This document shows, one piece after another, positions 35,712 to 48,199 of a stretch of DNA of 64,000 nucleotides. Position 1 is the stretch's first letter; every line of letters starts with the position of its first letter. The stretch spans positions 1,796 through 65,795 of the forward strand of contig NW_001798990.1 in the NCBI RefSeq assembly GCF_000165425.1. The letters run 5' to 3'. The position numbers and the translations under genes were made by a program. The notes beneath the pieces were generated by a model. It made no database searches. It was not told where the DNA came from and saw only the letters and a list, made by a program, of their open reading frames with translations. The DNA comes from Paramecium tetraurelia. Lineage: Eukaryota > Ciliophora > Oligohymenophorea > Peniculida > Parameciidae.

Positions 35712-36818
35712 ATGAAATAACCTGAATATAAATGCACAGAAAAGCTATGGAAGCCGATAGTTAGACCTCCAAGGCATAATTACCGTTTAAAAGATATGGG
35801 GAATGAAATATTTATGGTTCAGGACACTGTGGTCAAACGAATAGACTTTGAAATGGTAAACAGTCGCGGACTAACTCTTCAGTGCAGGTAACTTCAATGA
35901 GATTGCTTAGTTTATTTGAGCCTGTAAGAATGTAAGACAAGCCCCATTGCTGCATGATTTATTTACATGGGAACTCCAGCAGCAGAGTGGAGTCTCTAAC
36001 AATACTTGAATATTTACTTCCTTAGAACATTTCGGTTTGTGGAATTGATTTGTCAGGTAATCAAATATTGGATCTTAGGTTCTGGCTAATCCTAAGGAGA
36101 GTACATTTCATTAGGATTCTATGAATCAAGAGATGTAGTTGATCTCTATAATTATTTACGTTCAAATAAAGTAAGTTAACTTCATTATTAAAAGTTGCTT
36201 AGCCATTTATCACTTAAATCGGTTTGTGGGGTAGATCCATGGGTTCAGTCACAGCCATCATAGCAGCTAGTTTGAATTCTAACTTCAAAATGCTTGTTTG
36301 TGATAGTCCCTTCTCAAATCTGACTCATTTATGTTAGGAATTGGCTTCTAATACTTATAGCATTCCAGGATGCTGCTTCAATTGCTTTTGGTGTTTTGTC
36401 AAATCCAAAATAAGAAAGGAAGCCAAATTTAATATTGATGATTTGAATATCATTCAAATTATACAAAGTTTTAAAATAGAATTATTTTATAGCCTTACCA
36501 ACTGATGTTTCTATTGTCTTTCTATCAGCCAAAGGTGATACGCTCATTAGAGAAAAACACCCTAAAGTTTTATCGGAAAAGTTTAGAGGAATTAAAGAAT
36601 TAATATAGTTTGAAGGCACACACAATTCCAAAAGGCCAATCGAAGTTATGAAAGCCACAGTCTAATTCATAGTTGCTTTTATGGAAAAAAATGATTAACA
36701 CTCTTGTCTAAAGGATACAAAAGTTTCATTGAATTGTAAGGACTAGATTCCAATTACTGATGTTGTAGTTCCTCTATTATATTCTGAAAGACCATACATA
36801 TCCAAAACAGAAAAATGA
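35712..36818 (+). CDS. Alpha/beta-hydrolase (S33 / BAAT-like)
   Basis: 334 aa. Alpha/beta-hydrolase landmarks: MIYLHGNSSSRVES (oxyanion strand), CGIDLSGSGQSQGEY, nucleophile elbow GRSMGS (Ser), acid in LSAKGDTLI (Asp), and EGTHNSKRP (His), so the catalytic triad is complete. Close in pattern to the serine-esterase family that ciliates expand. Substrate unknown (lipid ester or peptide). Introns: 35888-35910, 36057-36078, 36171-36202 (32 nt) and 36468-36492. It starts only 16 bp after the PI4K stop. Confidence 0.88.
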
Positions 36819-37495
36819 TGTTAAAGTAAATTCTACAATTATAATTAACATATAAATATCCAAATTCTTATAGATTTTATCTGATATTATATAGTCGATG
36901 GATAATTGGAATAAAATTTACGTTCTCAATTCTTTATATTAATTAATATAATAAATTGTATTTACTTAAAAGACACTCTAAGAGTATCATATTCAAATCA
37001 TTTGGTTTTAGAATTATTAATCATTTTAACTTTATCATGTAAACAAATTCAAACGAAATTTAAATGTAGGTTTGAGATAGTTTAATTGAATTTATTGTTT
37101 TAAAGTGAATTCCTACGTTTTATAAACTTAAATTATAATTTTTAGTAGTTTCATTAAAACTAGTTTCTCTAATTATTTTAATTTGTGATTCAATAGAAAT
37201 TCTGATAATGAATATCTAAAATTAAGATGTTTGATTCAGACTTCCACTATTAAGAATCAATTGTTTGTTATTAATATATCCATCTATTTAGAAGAAATTT
37301 TAATCAATTCCTTATTCCTTTATCTTGTTAACTCCTTATTTTATAAGAGCAATTATAAAGAATCCCAACGTAAGAAAATTAATAGAATAAAAGAAAGTAG
37401 TTGAAACAAAAGAATATAATTACAATAACATTTTGTGATTTGAAAAAATTTTAATAAATTCATTAGTGAGATAATAATAACTTAGAAGGGCTAGA
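36819..37495. other. Intergenic region without a supported gene
   Basis: Convergent spacer between the hydrolase and a minus-strand coiled-coil gene. The minus strand holds a long TGA-free frame here (TGA at 37021, hydrophobic), but its upstream part overlaps a better-supported gene in another frame. In AT-rich DNA with one stop codon such frames arise by chance. Confidence 0.5.
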
Positions 37496-40476
37496 TCAGC
37501 CCAAATCATAAACCTTTTACAAATGTTTAACGATTTATTAGTTATTGAAATCGTTCGTTTCATTGCTAGTTAAACTTCCTATAAATGGTTTATTAAATGA
37601 AACATACTGGACCTTCTTTTATTTTGGAGATTGCTAAGTACTTCTAAAAGTTCTGCTTTATAATTTTTTCCTTTCAAGTGATTGAAAAAATTAATATTCT
37701 TCTCTTTTTAGTCCATTAAATCTTATTTATCCATTCAATTTCCTGTTATCGACAACACTTTTGATATTCAATCTCTGTATTTCATTAGTTTTTTCATCAC
37801 TCGAATTAGGGTCAAAAAAGATCTCATTAAGTTCTTATTGATGCACATGAAAATCCTTAAATTTCTTAAAATAAAATTTTGCTCTATTGTGTTTTTAAGG
37901 AAAATATTTTTATTCTATTTCAAGACTTCTTTTTAGCTATTTCTGATAGAAATGCTTGCTTGTTGAGATTGTGTCTTTAAAAGCATTCATAATATCTTAA
38001 TTCTCTTTTACTAACTCAGCCACTTATTGCCAATGCTCTTACTCTAACAATTCTAAATTATTTTTGATTTTTTGAATTCTTTCTGACTTCTTCTTGCTAT
38101 CCTCAAACAATCTACTAAAAACACCTTTTTATTAGTGTTTAGAAGCTTGGAGAGTCTAAGTTTAAGCTATTCTCTCAAAAGATTACTATTGATGCAAAAT
38201 GATCAATTAATTAGGCTAGCCTAAAGTATAACCATTATTTTTTTCGTTGTATACTTTGAGATCATTTTGATAGTTTGGATTTGAATCCTTGAATTCATTA
38301 GCTTAAACATATCTTCTTTTAAGATTTCCACTTTTTTAAGATGAGTAGTTATCAAAGGATTAATTTTATTAATTGCTTAATTTATAATGTTGCTATGCAA
38401 CACCCTCTCCTTCCATATCATCTATATCCTATGCCAAATTCTTGATCTATTATTTTAACTCAGCGGTTTGCTTTATTAATTCTTCAACATCAATCAAATC
38501 AGTTTAGCATTCTTCATCATGACTTTCCTTTTTGACACATCCCAAATCTTCATGAATATTTTCCTTATTGCTATGTGTCTCATGTATTTCAATAGCTTCT
38601 GCCAAACTTTTATTTACATTACCAATCATAGTTTAGATTGCTTTGTTTTCATAGCTAGTACTTAAAAAGTCTAATGCCAAATTATTTTTTTGATATTACT
38701 CATTCACTTCCTAGATAAATTTCAATCCATTATGTTATTGTCTTAGTTGTTTAAGTTTATCTTTAAAACTAATGGTAGTTTCTCTGTTATTGTCCTCCAG
38801 ATTGAGTTATTCTGGATTGATCTTAGAATCTATATGTTTAATTGTTTATTGCAAACATTTCTAATGATTCTTGATTTTGGCTTTCAAATCTTGAATGATA
38901 ACTTTCATTTAAGAATTTTAGGTCTTAAATTCTTCATTAGATAATCCCATCTGTTCTAATTTATTATTCAACTCAACTATCTCTTCTTAACTTGCTTTAA
39001 TAGCGATCATACTTTTGAGATAATTATTTTCCACCTCCAAGAATTATTATGATGTCAATTTTTCGTAATCATTCTAACTATATTATTAACTTTTTGCTTT
39101 ACTATGCATATAATATCAACTCTTTTATATCTCTGCCTTTCTTGATTTGACTCACAATATACCACAACCTTGTAGCATATTTGAGTTGAATTTTCTATAA
39201 TTACTACAATTCTTTAGATTTCATATCCATGTATTCCTCCTGATGCTATTTCACTATTTTAATATTTAAAGCTCAAAATACATTATTTTTTAAATTATTC
39301 AAATGATTGCATAATTTATTGATTCACTCTGCCCTCAAATTAATTAACTCTTTCAGCCTCTTTTTTCAATTCCTCAATTTCATCCAATAGATCCTGATTT
39401 TAGAGGTTAATAATTCCACAGGCTCTCTCCAAATAGATATACATTTGATCCTCAATACCTTTCTTAAAGTATTCTAATTCTCTATCGTAAGCTTTCGTTA
39501 CCATCAATAGTTTATTCACTTCTCTATATCGAATTCCTGATGCTGGCTTTTACTTTTCAAAGACATCATGAAAGAAATCATTTCCTTTGATGTCTTGAAT
39601 GTATCTCCATATTTTATAAGGGTCTTATTCCAATGCAAATACACGATTCATCAAATACTCCACATTCTCCATCAGCTTCATCTTTTGTTCAAAGTTTCCC
39701 ACTGTCTACCTCAAATTCTAGACCTCGTTCTTTTATTTCTAAACGAATAAATATCTAACAATTAGTTGTTCTATACATTTCCCTTGTCTTCGTTTCATAT
39801 TGACTCTTTAGATTGGCTATCTTGTTATTCACCAAATCTCTGTAGCGAGGATCCTCGATATCTGTGACATCAAAGTAAGAAACCTCGTAGTAATCGAAAT
39901 CATCTGACTTTTTATACATTTGTTCTCTCATGTTTTGTAGGTCTTTGAGATAACCACTGGCTAAATCCAAGAGTTTCTGCTCTTTCAACTGTAGTTTGAC
40001 CTTGAGAGTCGCAATTTCGTAATCCTTTTATTGCAACACTACTTTGTGCTTTTCCAAATCTGCATCGTTGGAATAATCTTGGATATTTTACTAAAATGAT
40101 ATTTGTTTAACTAAACGTGTCTCTTCTTCATCTGAATTCATGAACCCTTCTTATTCACGATCTCCATGTTCTTATCGCTGCTTTAGAAGTTTGCTTACAA
40201 TCTCTTATTATTTAACTGATATACTTGGCAAGCTGTCGATTCTTTATTGTTCTGATAGTGTTTTCGTAATTGCTGAACATATTGGATTAATATGGTTTTA
40301 TATTCAACAGGCGTTAGAGTGCAAGGACAGCAATTTCCTAAAAAAACAAATTCAATTATCGACAACGCAAACTATTGAGTGTGTGATTGTAAGATTTAAC
40401 TGTTAACTTGATCAATATTCTAAATTATTTCTTTAATGGGTTTAATAAGATTATCCACTTATAATTTAATTTCCAT
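37496..40476 (-). CDS. Long coiled-coil protein
   Basis: About 950 aa from ATG 40476 to TGA 37496-37498. The N-terminal ~110 residues look folded (NCCPCTLTPVEYKTILIQYV), followed by an acidic stretch (MNSDEEETRLVKQ) and then long coiled coil (HKVVLQQKDYEIATLKVKLQ; EYFKKGIEDQMYIYLERACG). The tail is Asn/Ser-rich and ends SNETNDFNNQQIVKHLQ. A 23-nt intron (40202-40224, acceptor GAG) is clear. At least one more (28 nt, near 39690-39717) and others between 39300 and 37800 are needed; these exact borders were not all determined. No family recognised; basal-body or ciliary structural roles are common for such proteins. Confidence 0.7.
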
Positions 40477-40520
40477 TATTATAATATTAATGAAAATAGA
40501 AATAATATATATCACCAGTA

Positions 40521-41353
40521 TCAAACTATGCTTCCGACACTTCTTCTTTTATTACGTAATTCATTGATTTGCTATATTTCCTTCTTGGCAGTATCCAGTT
40601 CAACATTTGTTAAAACCAATTTTTCTGAACTTTTATTATAATTTTTATTTAATTATAAAAATTTGCTTCTCCATAATTAAGATTCATTTTAATATAGTGA
40701 AACTTACTTTTACTGATTAATCAATTAAAGTTCCAATTTGGTAATTTATTTGTTTAGATTACGAATTTCAATATTCAATTGTTCGATTTTGGTTGACCAC
40801 TCGATTTGTGTTAATTTGAATTTATTTCTCATTTCATCATATTCTTTGATAATAATGTTTTTTTATTCCAGAATGTTATTGAGACTTCGAATTTGTTAAT
40901 TCGATTCTTCACTTTCAGATTGAAGTTTAGAATTGAATAAATCTAATTAGATGTAAATATATACCTGTGCTATTAGTCAATTATAAATCCTAAGGTCGAT
41001 GGTTTTGTTCTAGATAGGAGATCTTCATCTGTAAAAATTGCACTTGATATTCATAATTTTTGTTCAGCGCTTAGACATCTAAAATTTGCTCTTGCAGATC
41101 TTTTAGTTGGTTGATGTATTCATTCTCTTTCTCGAAGTTTTTAACCCTCATCTCTTCCATTTGATCAAACAACTACTGATTGTCCTTTCTTAAGTCACTC
41201 ACCAATTATTCTAAATAAAACACTTTTAGTACATCCACCTGAGAACTCCTACTATCCAATCTATTTGGATAGCAATCTGGACTCTGATTTAAGAATAATA
41301 TTTACTTGATATGGTTTAGAGACAAAGAAAAAAGGTTATGATTTGATGTGCAT
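40521..41353 (-). CDS. Coiled-coil protein
   Basis: Roughly 240 aa from ATG 41353 (MHIKSQPFFFVSKPYQ) to TGA 40521-40523. Nearly all coil: LVSDLRKDNQQLFDQMEEMR, QLKDLQEQILDVQALNKNYE, QIRSLNNILEQKNIIIKEYD and TNVELDTAKKEIQQINELRN. Introns 41284-41305 and 40943-40964 (22 nt each) are clear; a further one lies around 40640-40710 with unsettled borders. It is head-to-tail with the longer coiled-coil gene downstream (44 bp). Confidence 0.72.
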
Positions 41354-41488
41354 GACTGACTAAAATATATATATAAATAATAAAAATTTAACATTTCTCT
41401 TGAAATGCAACTCTTCAACCAATTAGATACATAGATGACAATGAACATCATTCATTATTATTATTTTATAATTATTGTTGTTATTCAA

Positions 41489-42613
41489 TCATTATTTGAT
41501 ACCTGCCCTGTCAAAACTTTATTTGACTTATTGAATAAGTGATAGATCATTGTCATACTATTAGACCAATTTAGAGTTCAAATTAGCTCTCACGATCCAA
41601 GCATCTTAAGTGGCTTTCAAGTTATCTTGAGCATCTTGCAAATTGGATTTAGCATCATTGAGTAAATTTGACTTGGCCTTGATTTCAGCTACATAATTGG
41701 ACAATCACACATACCATCCTTGATTTCAATGTTCTCTCTCAAATCTGGCAATACAACTGTGGATAACACATTCAATTTGTCATCATAGGTACCCAACAAT
41801 TCCTTATTCAATGTTTCCAATCCTTAGGATGACACTACCAATTGTAATCTGCTTTCTAGGAGTGAGGTTCTCAATTAGTTGAGTAGATTAGTGACTTTGC
41901 TGATCAATTCTTGATTTGCAAAACTATAATAAATAATCTAATATTTAGTTACTTGGATTAAGCAATATCAGTAAGAGCAACGATCAAGGGTTGGAAGAAC
42001 ACCTTTTGTTTACTCAAATGAGTCTTCAATTTGTCATTGACTTGAGCCAAACTTTCAGCATTCTTCAAGGAGGTCAACAAGTTAAGTGCTTCGTCGATTG
42101 CAGCAGCAGAATCATCATACTCTTGTAATTGGGCAGCAGTATTAGCAGCATCAGTCTTTATCTATTGATCCAATTGATTTCTTAGGAGTGTAACATCTTA
42201 TTGTTCCTTGATTGCATCATTCAATAAGGATTGTAATGAGTTCCTAGCTTCTGTGAGATCAGCCAAATCAACTTCGTGTTGAGCCACTTCCACTTGATAT
42301 TGGGTGATTTGATTTTCATAAAACTCTTAATCTGCGTTGTTGGATAAAAAGTCCTTGTTGAATGAGGCATTTTCATCTTCCTTGTTTTGTGCGATTTCAG
42401 ATTCAAGATCGTTGATGGCATTGATCAAACGAGAGTAGTCCAATTATTGTGATTGCTCTTGTAATAATGCCATGTTTTTTAATGCTCTAAAAAGAGAAGG
42501 ATGTTATTCCTCAATTGATTTTTGTCTTTTTATTTATTTAACAATTACTTTGTCTGATTGTCATTGACTGCGATTGTCAAAAGTACCAAAGCAAAGAGCA
42601 CTATATATTTCAT
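41489..42613 (-). CDS. Trichocyst matrix protein
   Basis: 348 aa. Signal peptide MKYIVLFALVLLTIAVNDNQ, a short pro-region, then two long alpha-helical coils rich in Ala, Asp, Asn and Leu (LINAINDLESEIAQNKEDEN; SAAAIDEALNLLTSLKNAES; LLNDAKSNLQDAQDNLKATQ). This matches Paramecium trichocyst matrix proteins, precursors that are cleaved and crystallise in the exocytic dart organelle. Three introns: 42526-42548 (23 nt), 41924-41952 (29 nt) and 41689-41714 (26 nt). GC content and codon use are higher than in neighbours, as expected for a highly expressed gene. Confidence 0.9.
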
Positions 42614-42867
42614 TTATACAATATATTAATTAAAAACGACTATTTAATTCATTTATAATGTAGTGTAAAATCGTCAATACTAAACAATGGGAATCTGGAT
42701 TCTAATTCCTGAAATAACAACTATTAACCAGATGAACACTAATTCGGCAAATGCTATCTTACAATTGTATTTTTACTCCCAAAATCAAACCAAATTCAAT
42801 GTGCAATTTGTGTCTAATGTGTTTGACACTCAGATTGATTGGCAAAGTCCATTCCTGATACAGCATC

Positions 42868-43698
42868 TCATTAAATTCTGTCTGCAAATTGCGATTACTC
42901 TGGATACCACTCAACAGATGCTCCAAATACAAACAGATCTTCAAATTCTAATGATGAGATTGCATCCAAACAGTTTCACCATCAACTCTCATTATCATTC
43001 TCTAAATCAATAGTTATTATTACAGTTCCGAATCTCCAAAAGTCAGTCAACATCACAAAGTTAGCTGTCACTTGTACATACGTGTGATTCTACGGTAAAT
43101 CATTATATTGGAATATCAACTCGTCATTCCACTTCCCATATATCCTATTGTTGTCATTCCTTTCATATTTGTATTTATCCAATTGGCTCCTTTTGAAATG
43201 CTCATGTTTATAACTGAAATAACTATTCTATTTTAAAATCTGTCTCAATTTCTCATGATCGTTTTATAAATTTTTGCTCTCCTTCTTCCAACCAACATTC
43301 TACTCATCCACAATTACGGGAATCCATTGTGATTGCCCATGGATCTAAATGAAATCAGTTACAATTGTTCGGTGATCAGTACTTTCATCCTCATCATCCC
43401 TGTAGATCTCCTAAAAGTTGGCACTAATAAATATTGTATCCTCCTTAGGTTCCTCTATGAAAGCAGATGCCCTAGTGTCACTTCTGAAGGGACTCAAACT
43501 ATTCAACTCTAAAACATCTGAACTAAACTCTGTAGGAATATCAATTTCTTCTGTCACAATTCTGTCTGCATGAACCTCTTGGCATTTTAGTTCCCCTTTT
43601 AGTATCAATTACTTGCACACCAGGTTTTCTCTTATATCCAATTATTTTATGTCACCATTAACGAGTAAAACGAGAATTGTGATAATAAATAATTACAT
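42868..43698 (-). CDS. Secreted protein of unknown function (3' end uncertain)
   Basis: Signal peptide MQLFIITILVLLVNG, then repeated short beta-strand-like turns (QLDIRENLVCKQLILKGELK; CQEVHADRIVTEEIDIPT) that suggest a beta-solenoid, followed by a polar domain (GQSQWIPVIVDEQNVGWKKE; LPQNHTYVQVTANFVMLTDF). No family recognised with confidence. The frame hits TGA at 42982-42984. A 39-nt GT...AG intron (42948-42986) would extend it to TGA 42868-42870 and give whole codons (263 aa), but this is long for an intron here. A trichocyst or surface role is possible given the neighbour, though only by position. Confidence 0.6.
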
Positions 43699-43915
43699 TA
43701 TTATTAATTTGGATGTTATATTCCTTTTCTAAAAATAAGGTAGAATAGAAAGAATGAAGGAATGGAATTGAATTGAAAAAGATAGGAAAGTATGCAAAGG
43801 TAAAAAGGATCTCAAAAATAGATTAACAAAAAAGGAATTCAAATAAAACTACTGACTCAGATTCCTTTTAAAAATCATAAATAAAACTCTAATGTTATAA
43901 AATAATAAGAAATAC

Positions 43916-44758
43916 TCAAGTTTCTTATTCCTAATCATTTTATATCCAATATTGTTTTAAAGTGTCTACTATATCATTTATAAATAATTCTAAGGATTTA
44001 TGATTTCCCTTGTAATTTTCTATTTTTTCGATTTAAGATTGATCTTATTTCAATTAACTTTCTCTCTTTTCATCCACTTTATACTTCTTGGTTCGATTCT
44101 AATCATTAACTTTATACTTCCCTTTGAATGTTACAATCTATAATTTTAGTAATTCCAATTTTTCATTATATGCCATATCATATAATTTATTCCAATTTAT
44201 AACTTCCTAATATTTATGTTGGTTAGTTAAAATATAATTCAAAAATCCTTTTTTAAACTCATCTTCTTAATCATATTTTTGACTATACTATTTGACAAAC
44301 TCATTCAAAAAAGATTAGAGCTCAGGATTTAATTAATTACTCACTAGCTCAATGCTCTTTAGTACAGAATCTTAGATTTTCAAATTTTTGAACTCTTCCT
44401 TATTTAGTTAATATTTATTGACATCAACCAACTAATCATTGGTGATATCATATTGAAGAGTACAGTTATCCAAGTCCCTTAAGAAGAAAGTGTAATCCTC
44501 TTAAATTTTAAGCTGTTCTCTGAGCTTTGATTGTACTTTCTCAACATTCTTCCTCCTCAATTTAGTTTCATCATTATTTCTCTCACTATTTGGTCCTGTT
44601 ATTGTTAATAATCTATAAGTAGCAAACTACGAGAAGATTTCCATCAATTTCAATGCCAACTCGTTTGTAGCAATATAATTGTTATCTAAAGAGATCTCTT
44701 ACTCATCCTCCTTTGGCTTTTATGGTCTCCCACGGCCATTGGTTTTATTTTTGCTCAT
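43916..44758 (-). CDS. Hypothetical protein with N-terminal AT-hook-like motif
   Basis: 280 aa, intronless. Begins MSKNKTNGRGRPQKPKEDEQ. The GRGRP core flanked by Lys is the AT-hook minor-groove binding motif, so chromatin binding is suggested but rests on one motif. The rest is helical and charged (SERNNDETKLRRKNVEKVQS; EFVKQYSQKYDQEDEFKKGF). No other domain recognised. TGA at 43916-43918. Confidence 0.68.
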
Positions 44759-44909
44759 AGAATAATTTTTATAATCTTTTAATTTATGATTATATGAACT
44801 CAAATAATAATTTTTATTCTATTAAATATATTTATGGCAATGAGTAAAATATATAAATTTAATGAAAATAATATAAATCAATTTGTTACTTATAAATTAT
44901 GCAATTTTC

Positions 44910-45595
44910 TCATGGTTTTTCCTCATTGGTAGCACTCTTTTACTTGGGTTTAACGACATCAATTGATATTGATTCCATTTGATCCATAATTGAATTTGAA
45001 TAGGTTCTTGAATGTGCCATTTGCTGATTCCCTCGAAATACTTATTAAAACACCCATTTAAAACTACTCACCTACTCAATATGCTTTTTTATTTATAATA
45101 TTTATTTATACGTCTAATGTAATTACTATTCTTTTTAATGACTTAATTTTTTACTCCGTCACACTTAACTTAATGGCCATCAACATAATAGTTGCTGATG
45201 TCGTGCTATCTTTCGACTCAAATACTGGAAACCCAATAGATTTCATTTACTTTTACTCTGCCTTAAGAATTGTTAGGAATTATCAAATACTATTTTTAAC
45301 GCCTCCTAAACTGCCTGATAAATTGTTTATTTTTCATCGTCACTTTTATCACTATTCAATACCATCTCCTTATCAATAACAACAGCCAAAATCTAGTTTT
45401 TCTGTTCTTAAATCTTAGATATTAAATGATACTCTTCCTAGCTGACACAAACACACATTTCCCATTTAATTATACGAATGTTGGCTTATCACTTTACTTA
45501 ATATTCGAGTATTCAGAATCAGTTGGAATTACTAAGCATTCTACATCCTCATTCTCTACATGACCTGCTGTCAACACAATTTCACAGTTCCCCAT
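44910..45595 (-). CDS. Small macro-domain-like protein
   Basis: About 193 aa. MGNCEIVLTAGHVENEDVEC opens a fold like the ADP-ribose-binding macro domain (strand then 'V..DVeclViPTD'), and the second half fits well: QTIYQAVQEALKIAEQKQMK followed by SIGFPVFESKDSTTSATIML and KSLKRIVITL, the usual helix, 'SIaFP..g', helix and strand order. The normally conserved Gly/Asn of the binding loop are not obvious, so binding is uncertain. A Ser/Thr-rich tail follows. Introns inferred: 45413-45450 region (38 nt), one of 29 nt after QEALKI, and one of 37 nt before the tail. These make whole codons, but two are longer than usual. Confidence 0.55.
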
Positions 45596-45901
45596 ATCCT
45601 ATTTAAGAAGCTATTAAGGAAACTGAGATGATCTCTCCCCTGTTTAATGACAAAGATTATTCCCCATAAATATTAATATAAAACACAAATGGAATAATTC
45701 TTTAGCTATTAATTCAATTATGTGGCCACTACTTAATTCATCTCCCACTCACCATTAGTCAATTTATAAACATATATATATACTCAAATATTTCAGACCT
45801 TATTTGAATTTGTTCATTTATTTGCATTTTTATTATACAATTTTGATTTCATTTTTCATCATAATCTTTTGTGGATTTAGCTTCGTATTTCAATAGATAA
45901 A

Positions 45902-46111
45902 ATGTAGTTTGAATTTGTAGGTATTATCAAATGTATGAATCATTTAAGTGAGATATCGTTTTCTCAAAAGATAGCCGTTTTATTAGATGCCATAGAAGTA
46001 ATGCACAACACCATTTTATTGATCTATTTCTTTAGTCAAATTACAAACTAGAGGTTGTTGAATGTTCTCTTATTTTTAGAATGGCTATAGTAATCAATAT
46101 CATTGTATTGA
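45902..46111 (+). CDS. Possible small ORF
   Basis: 69 codons, ATG 45902 to TGA 46109-46111 (MQFEFVGIIKCMNHLSEISF, then LLNVLLFLEWLQQ). Residue use is plausible, but there is no motif or homologue to recognise, and frames of this size occur by chance here. It lies between divergent and convergent neighbours in otherwise empty DNA. Confidence 0.25.
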
Positions 46112-46160
46112 ATAAATTATAAATTATAAATTAATAACATTAAATTAATTAAATTTATAT

Positions 46161-46736
46161 TCAATCTGGATTGTCAAAGTAATTAGTAATTATTCTTTAA
46201 CGATAGGTGAAGTAGAGTAATGGATCTATCCTCAATTTAAAGTCCAATAAGAAAACCAAGACTCTTTCCAAATGGTTGAATTCCTCATGTGAAATCCCAG
46301 CTACCTTTGCATAATATGAATTCTGAAAGAACCTATCATCATAAAACTTTGCTGATAACATGACTGCCACAACGTACAATCTCTTATTAATTATAATGCA
46401 TTACCGATGGACATTAATTGATTTTAATATAATTCTCCCCTATTTTTATGACAATTTATCTATGAATATTAAACCCATTATTAAGCATTCCTAGGAACAT
46501 TAAGCCTACTTTAAAATTCTGCATAGGTAATCATAAATAGAAATAGAGGGAATCTTAGAACTATTAAAAGCTTCAAGTTCTTAAATGCTATTAGCATCAT
46601 TGTCACCTTCTTCACACAAATCCATAAGCAAATAAGCCATAGCACTTGATAATTATTTATTATCAGCAATTTGCTAATTGTATAATTCATGTTATTATTC
46701 GTAGCTCAATTCTGTTGTTAATCCTAGGTTTTGCAT
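46161..46736 (-). CDS. PHO80-like (P/U-type) cyclin
   Basis: 183 aa. The cyclin box fits the PHO80/PCL class: SIYDYLCRIL, then LIMGLIFIDKLSQKQ, INVHRLYVVAVMLSAKFYDD, NSYYAKVAGISHEEFNHLE and VFLLDFKLRI. Such cyclins bind Pho85-like CDKs and act in phosphate sensing or cell-cycle and morphogenesis control. One 24-nt intron (46381-46404, acceptor GAG) splits NVHR|LYVV. ATG at 46736 starts MQNLGLTTELSYEQQHELYN. TGA at 46161-46163. Confidence 0.9.
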
Positions 46737-47600
46737 TTAAGTATTTATAATTATTATTCAATATATTGTTGTTTGATGTATCAATTTTCTTTAATAAAGT
46801 AAATTATTATATTTCCATATTCCATATTTATCTACATTTTGGTGATATAGCATGCAGCCTACATTTTGCTCAATTTTTGAATATCTTGTATCATCTACAA
46901 CACTATAAAACGAACAAATTCATTAGGAAACTTCTATATAATGCTTATAAATAAACTATTTAATTTAATATAATCATAATAAATTATACTATTATATTAC
47001 AGATTTTAGCAATAGTAGTTATTAATTGAATATTCTTAGACTGGATAATATTATTAATGATTTAAGTTTATTTTCGTTAATTATAATTAAGTTTACCATA
47101 AATTAACTTAGTTCTTATTTGATTAAAGTGTGATATACTGTTCTCCCAATAAAACTTTAGATACATTTTTATATATTAGATCGTTATTGTATATATTCAT
47201 TATATTAAACAAGTCATCTGATTTCACTTTATTTTTTCTAAATTATCTTTCATTAATTCAATCTAATTAAAATCATTTGATTTAATAACTTAGTACTTAC
47301 CTATATTAATTGTTAAATATATATTTCTTTTGATAGATTTTATAATAATTATTAAATTCTAATTAAGTACGTGATTAGGTTAATAAGATAATACATTTAA
47401 TATTGATTCTAATAAATTATATAAAGAAGCAGTTCTATTTTGCTTAATTTAATTATGCATAAAATTCGGTTGAATCCCATATAAATTCAAAAGAGTATAG
47501 AGAGTGAAGGAAGTGGGTGGATGATATTGAGAATATTGATTCTAATTTGAGAGTATTAAAGAATAAAAAATTAATATCTTTTAATTAAAAAAAATATATT
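46737..47600. other. Long AT-rich intergenic region
   Basis: 864 bp between divergent cyclin and RPS11 starts. Very AT-rich, no supported gene on either strand and no clear repeat. A short run just upstream of RPS11 (about 47490-47560) is richer in G and lies where promoter elements of a ribosomal-protein gene would be expected. Confidence 0.5.
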
Positions 47601-48130
47601 ATGGCAGACGTTCAAAAATCAAAGAGCATTCTAAAAATAAGAAGGCATTTTCTAAAACTCCAAGAAACTCTTAGCTAAGAAGACATCAAAAGGTGTTAGA
47701 TACTGGAAAGAAGTTGGTTTGGGGTTCAAAGTACCAAAGGATGCAATTGAGGGTAATTACATTGATAAGAAATGTCCATTCACAGGAAATGTCAGTGTCA
47801 GAGGAGCAATATTAAAGTATGATCTAGAATGATTGTATTATAGAGGAATTGTCATTTCAACTAAGATGACAAGAACCATCATTATTAGAAGAGATTATTT
47901 GCACTATGTTGCCAAATATAACAGATATGAAAAGAGACACAGAAATGTACCAGTGCACATTTCACCAGCATTTGGACCAGTCAAGGAAGGAGATATCGTT
48001 GTTTGTGGACAATGCAGGTACAATTGAATTAATATGAAGACCATTGTCAAAGACTGTTAGATTCAATGTTTTGAAAGTAATCCCAAATGAAATCATTGGT
48101 AATGTTAGAAAGCAATTTGTTTTGTTCTGA
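47601..48130 (+). CDS. RPS11: Ribosomal protein S11 (uS17), with apparent 1-nt frame disruption near the start
   Basis: 40S protein S11: [60 protein letters not shown], and the signature [20 protein letters not shown], ending before TGA 48128-48130. Introns 47817-47843 (27 nt) and 48018-48039 (22 nt). MADVQ starts at 47601, but the conserved continuation (NQRAFQKQEGIFQNSK) is one base out of frame: the run of five A at 47614-47618 should be four. No GT...AG intron fits. Because the rest is perfectly conserved, a homopolymer error in the assembly is the likely cause, not a pseudogene. Confidence 0.92.
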
Positions 48131-48199
48131 TTTGCATGGATATCTATATAGTACAATATCAAAATAATTTATGCATTAATTTAATATTATATATTAATT

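Noticed and set aside
37021-37734. Minus-strand frame of 237 codons with hydrophobic segments
   Set aside because: Its first third overlaps, in another frame, the better supported C-terminus of the coiled-coil gene; the rest is within chance length for AT-rich DNA with one stop codon.
42687-43013. 108-codon plus-strand frame free of all standard stops
   Set aside because: Overlaps the 3' part of the secreted-protein gene on the other strand, has no start context, signal or motif; may be a chance frame. Kept out, though the 3' end of the minus gene is itself uncertain.
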